Assembly: GCA_009823395.1 (NCBI GenBank)
Contig: CM020514.1
Coordinates: 162,086 to 226,085, forward strand
Direction: 5' to 3'
Length of the DNA stretch: 64,000 bases
Source: Thamnaconus septentrionalis
Taxonomy: Eukaryota > Chordata > Actinopteri > Tetraodontiformes > Monacanthidae
Both the position numbers and the translations under genes were made by a program. Shown here piece after piece: positions 62,445-64,000 of this stretch. Position 1 is the first letter of the stretch; each line of letters begins with the position of its first letter. Below the pieces are notes generated by a model. It searched no databases, was not told where the DNA came from, and worked only from the letters and a program-made list of their open reading frames with translations.

Positions 62445-64000
62445 GTCATGTAAACACAACACTCATAGTAGGGTGTGATTTCAACCTAGTATTAGACTCT
62501 GTTATTGATAGATCCAACACCTCAGCTAGCCAACGACACTCATGAGCTGCAGACACATTAAAACACTATATGAGTGATTTTGGTTTATCAGACCCTTGGC
62601 GTTCAAACCACCCAACTCACAGAGAGTACACCTTTTTCTCTTCTGTTCACCACTCATACTCACGCTTGGACTACATGATCACCAGCAACTCACTCTTGGC
62701 AGACATCCGGGAAGCCCAGATCCACTCCATCACTATTAGTGATCATGCACCTGTCTCTATCTGCATCTCTACAAAGGCACCTAGAGCACCGATCTGGAAT
62801 TGGAGGCTGAACACGTCATTACTCATAGGCCAGATTTTATAAAATGCTTTAATAGGGAGTGGACAATATTCCTAGAAATTAACGACTTGCATGAAACTCC
62901 TGTACATTTTCTCTGGGAAAAAGCTGAAGCAGTAATGCGGGGAAAAATAATATCTTATTCATGCCACAAGAAAAAAAAGGAACTAGCTTTGGAGTCTGAA
63001 TTAGTTAATAATATTAAAACATTAGAATCTTCATATGCCATCCAACAGGAAGAAGACGTGTGGAAAGAGTTATGTAAACTAAAAACGGAATTAGCTAAAC
63101 TGACAGATAAAAAAAAATCAAGTTCCAAATGCAAAGATTACGCCTTGAAAATTTTGAATGCAATAATAACTCTAGTAAATTTTTAGCGAACCAACTAAAG
63201 TCAAACAGAGAAAGAGCAACAATCTCCCATAACCCATACTGCAGACGAAATTAACCAATACTTCAGAGATTTCTACAAAAAATTATATTCCTCCGATAAT
63301 AACCCTTCAGAAGCCTCTATAGATAATTTTCTTAATAGTATTGTGCTACCTAAATTAAATCAGGAACAGGCTACTACAATGGATGCAGATCTCACTCAGG
63401 CGGAGTTTGAAGAAGCCTTGGCACAAATGCCATTAAATAAAGCCGCAGGACCTGATGGCTTCCCAGTAGAATTGTATAAGGCACTTTGGCCAACTGTTTG
63501 TCCTACCTATTATAGAATGGCTAGAGAGATCCTAAATACTGGACTTCTCTCTTCAAACATGAATTCTGCTAACATTAGCCTCATACTCAAACCTGACAAA
63601 GACCCGTCGCTCCCAACTAGCTACCGACCAATATCGTTAATCAATACTGATCTTAAAATTATTTGTAAAGCGATAGCTAGACGACTACAAAAAATTACTC
63701 CATATATAATCCATCCTGACCAAACAGGGTTTATTAAAGGTAGAGACTCAACTTCCAATGTACGTAGATTTATCAGTCTGATAGATTACACTAACGCCAA
63801 TAATCTACAAACAACAATTGTTTCGTTAGATGCAGAAAAAGCATTTGACAGGGTCAATTGGAGTTTCTTATTCGCAACGCTACAAAAATTTGGTTTCGGG
63901 AATTCGTTTATATCCTGGATTCAAACATTATATAGCTCTCCGTGCGCCTCAGTTAGAACGAACAGCCAGATCTCTCAAAGGTTTAATCTGCAACGAGGCA
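62445..64000 (+). mobile_element. L1-type LINE, 5'-truncated second copy, runs off the window
   Basis: From CATGTAAACACAACACTC the sequence follows 39648-41220 of the first L1 nearly base for base (mid-nineties percent identity by eye). It covers the end of the endonuclease (DHAPVSICISTKAPRAPIWN), the linker (WKELCKLKTELAKLTDKKKS) and the RT up to the SQISQRFNLQRG box at the window edge. In this copy the GDFN region reads VGCDFNLVLDS without the frameshift of copy 1. A deletion near 63225 removes SSIKNLDGKL-coding bases. Start in mid-ORF2 is typical 5' truncation. Confidence 0.88.

Noticed and set aside
1..64000. CRISPR arrays, bacterial operons, rRNA genes
   Set aside because: None seen. 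Repeats are eukaryotic transposons, satellites and microsatellites, and coding pieces have GT-AG introns.

Overview
This is vertebrate, almost certainly teleost fish, nuclear DNA. It carries fish-type repeat families (Rex3/RTE, L2 with an esterase-type ORF1, Tx1, fish L1, Kolobok, Harbinger, P-element/THAP9, a Polinton integrase fragment, a tRNA-derived SINE) and fragments of fish-style immune genes (an Ig-superfamily receptor and an NLR leucine-rich-repeat exon). There are GT-AG introns, long AT-rich spacers and many CA/TA microsatellites, and no operons, Shine-Dalgarno sites or CRISPR arrays. I see no intact host gene. It is a graveyard of mobile elements inserted into each other. A 100-base N run at 13789-13888 is an assembly gap inside a satellite.

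Layout. 0.3-3.6 kb: P-element-type (THAP9-like) transposase, split at its first catalytic motif by an 808-bp solo LTR. 3.6-5.6 kb: AT-rich, no gene seen. 6.46-7.39 kb: Harbinger-type deletion derivative, with a sister copy at 56.8-57.6 kb. 7.9-8.5 kb: LTR end, tRNA-Pro primer-binding site and start of gag of a Gypsy-like element. 9.1-10.1 kb: Ig-receptor pseudogene (minus strand). 10.15 and 11.87 kb: two copies of a tRNA-derived SINE. 12.96-13.79 kb: satellite running into the gap. 15.2 kb: Polinton-type integrase fragment. 18.9-20.0 kb: degraded domain fragment and an internally deleted LINE with a restriction-like endonuclease. 20.5 kb: array of a short motif in both orientations. 21.6-25.4 kb: hAT-like element holding a 3-kb Kolobok-like element that encodes a THAP protein and a cysteine-rich P2RX7-tail-like protein in convergent orientation. 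28.5-29.7 kb: Ginger/KRBA2-type integrase pseudogene. 30.9-32.3 kb: unrecognised gene-like minus-strand frames next to a hammerhead-like core. 32.9-34.2 kb: Harbinger transposase pseudogene. 34.3-36.2 kb: Rex3 LINE without its RT core.

36.3-48.0 kb is a triple nest. An R2/NeSL-type LINE is interrupted by a roughly 0.6-kb LTR-like insert. That insert is itself interrupted by a complete 7.9-kb L1 with a poly(A) tail and a perfect 12-bp target-site duplication. 48.0-49.4 kb: partial MITE and piggyBac-like remnant. 49.5-53.5 kb: nearly complete L2. 53.6-58.5 kb: Tx1 LINE carrying two MITEs, one with a clean 3-bp duplication that restores the reading frame when removed in silico. 58.7-59.3 kb: NLR exons. 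60.9-61.7 kb: cluster of four tRNA-like sequences. 62.0-62.4 kb: 5' end of a hAT/Charlie element. 62.4 kb to window end: second, 5'-truncated copy of the same L1 family.

The elements do not form a pathway. What they give is a relative insertion order, read from nesting, target-site duplications and frame continuity across insertions. All family names come from recognising conserved motifs by eye; no database search was run.
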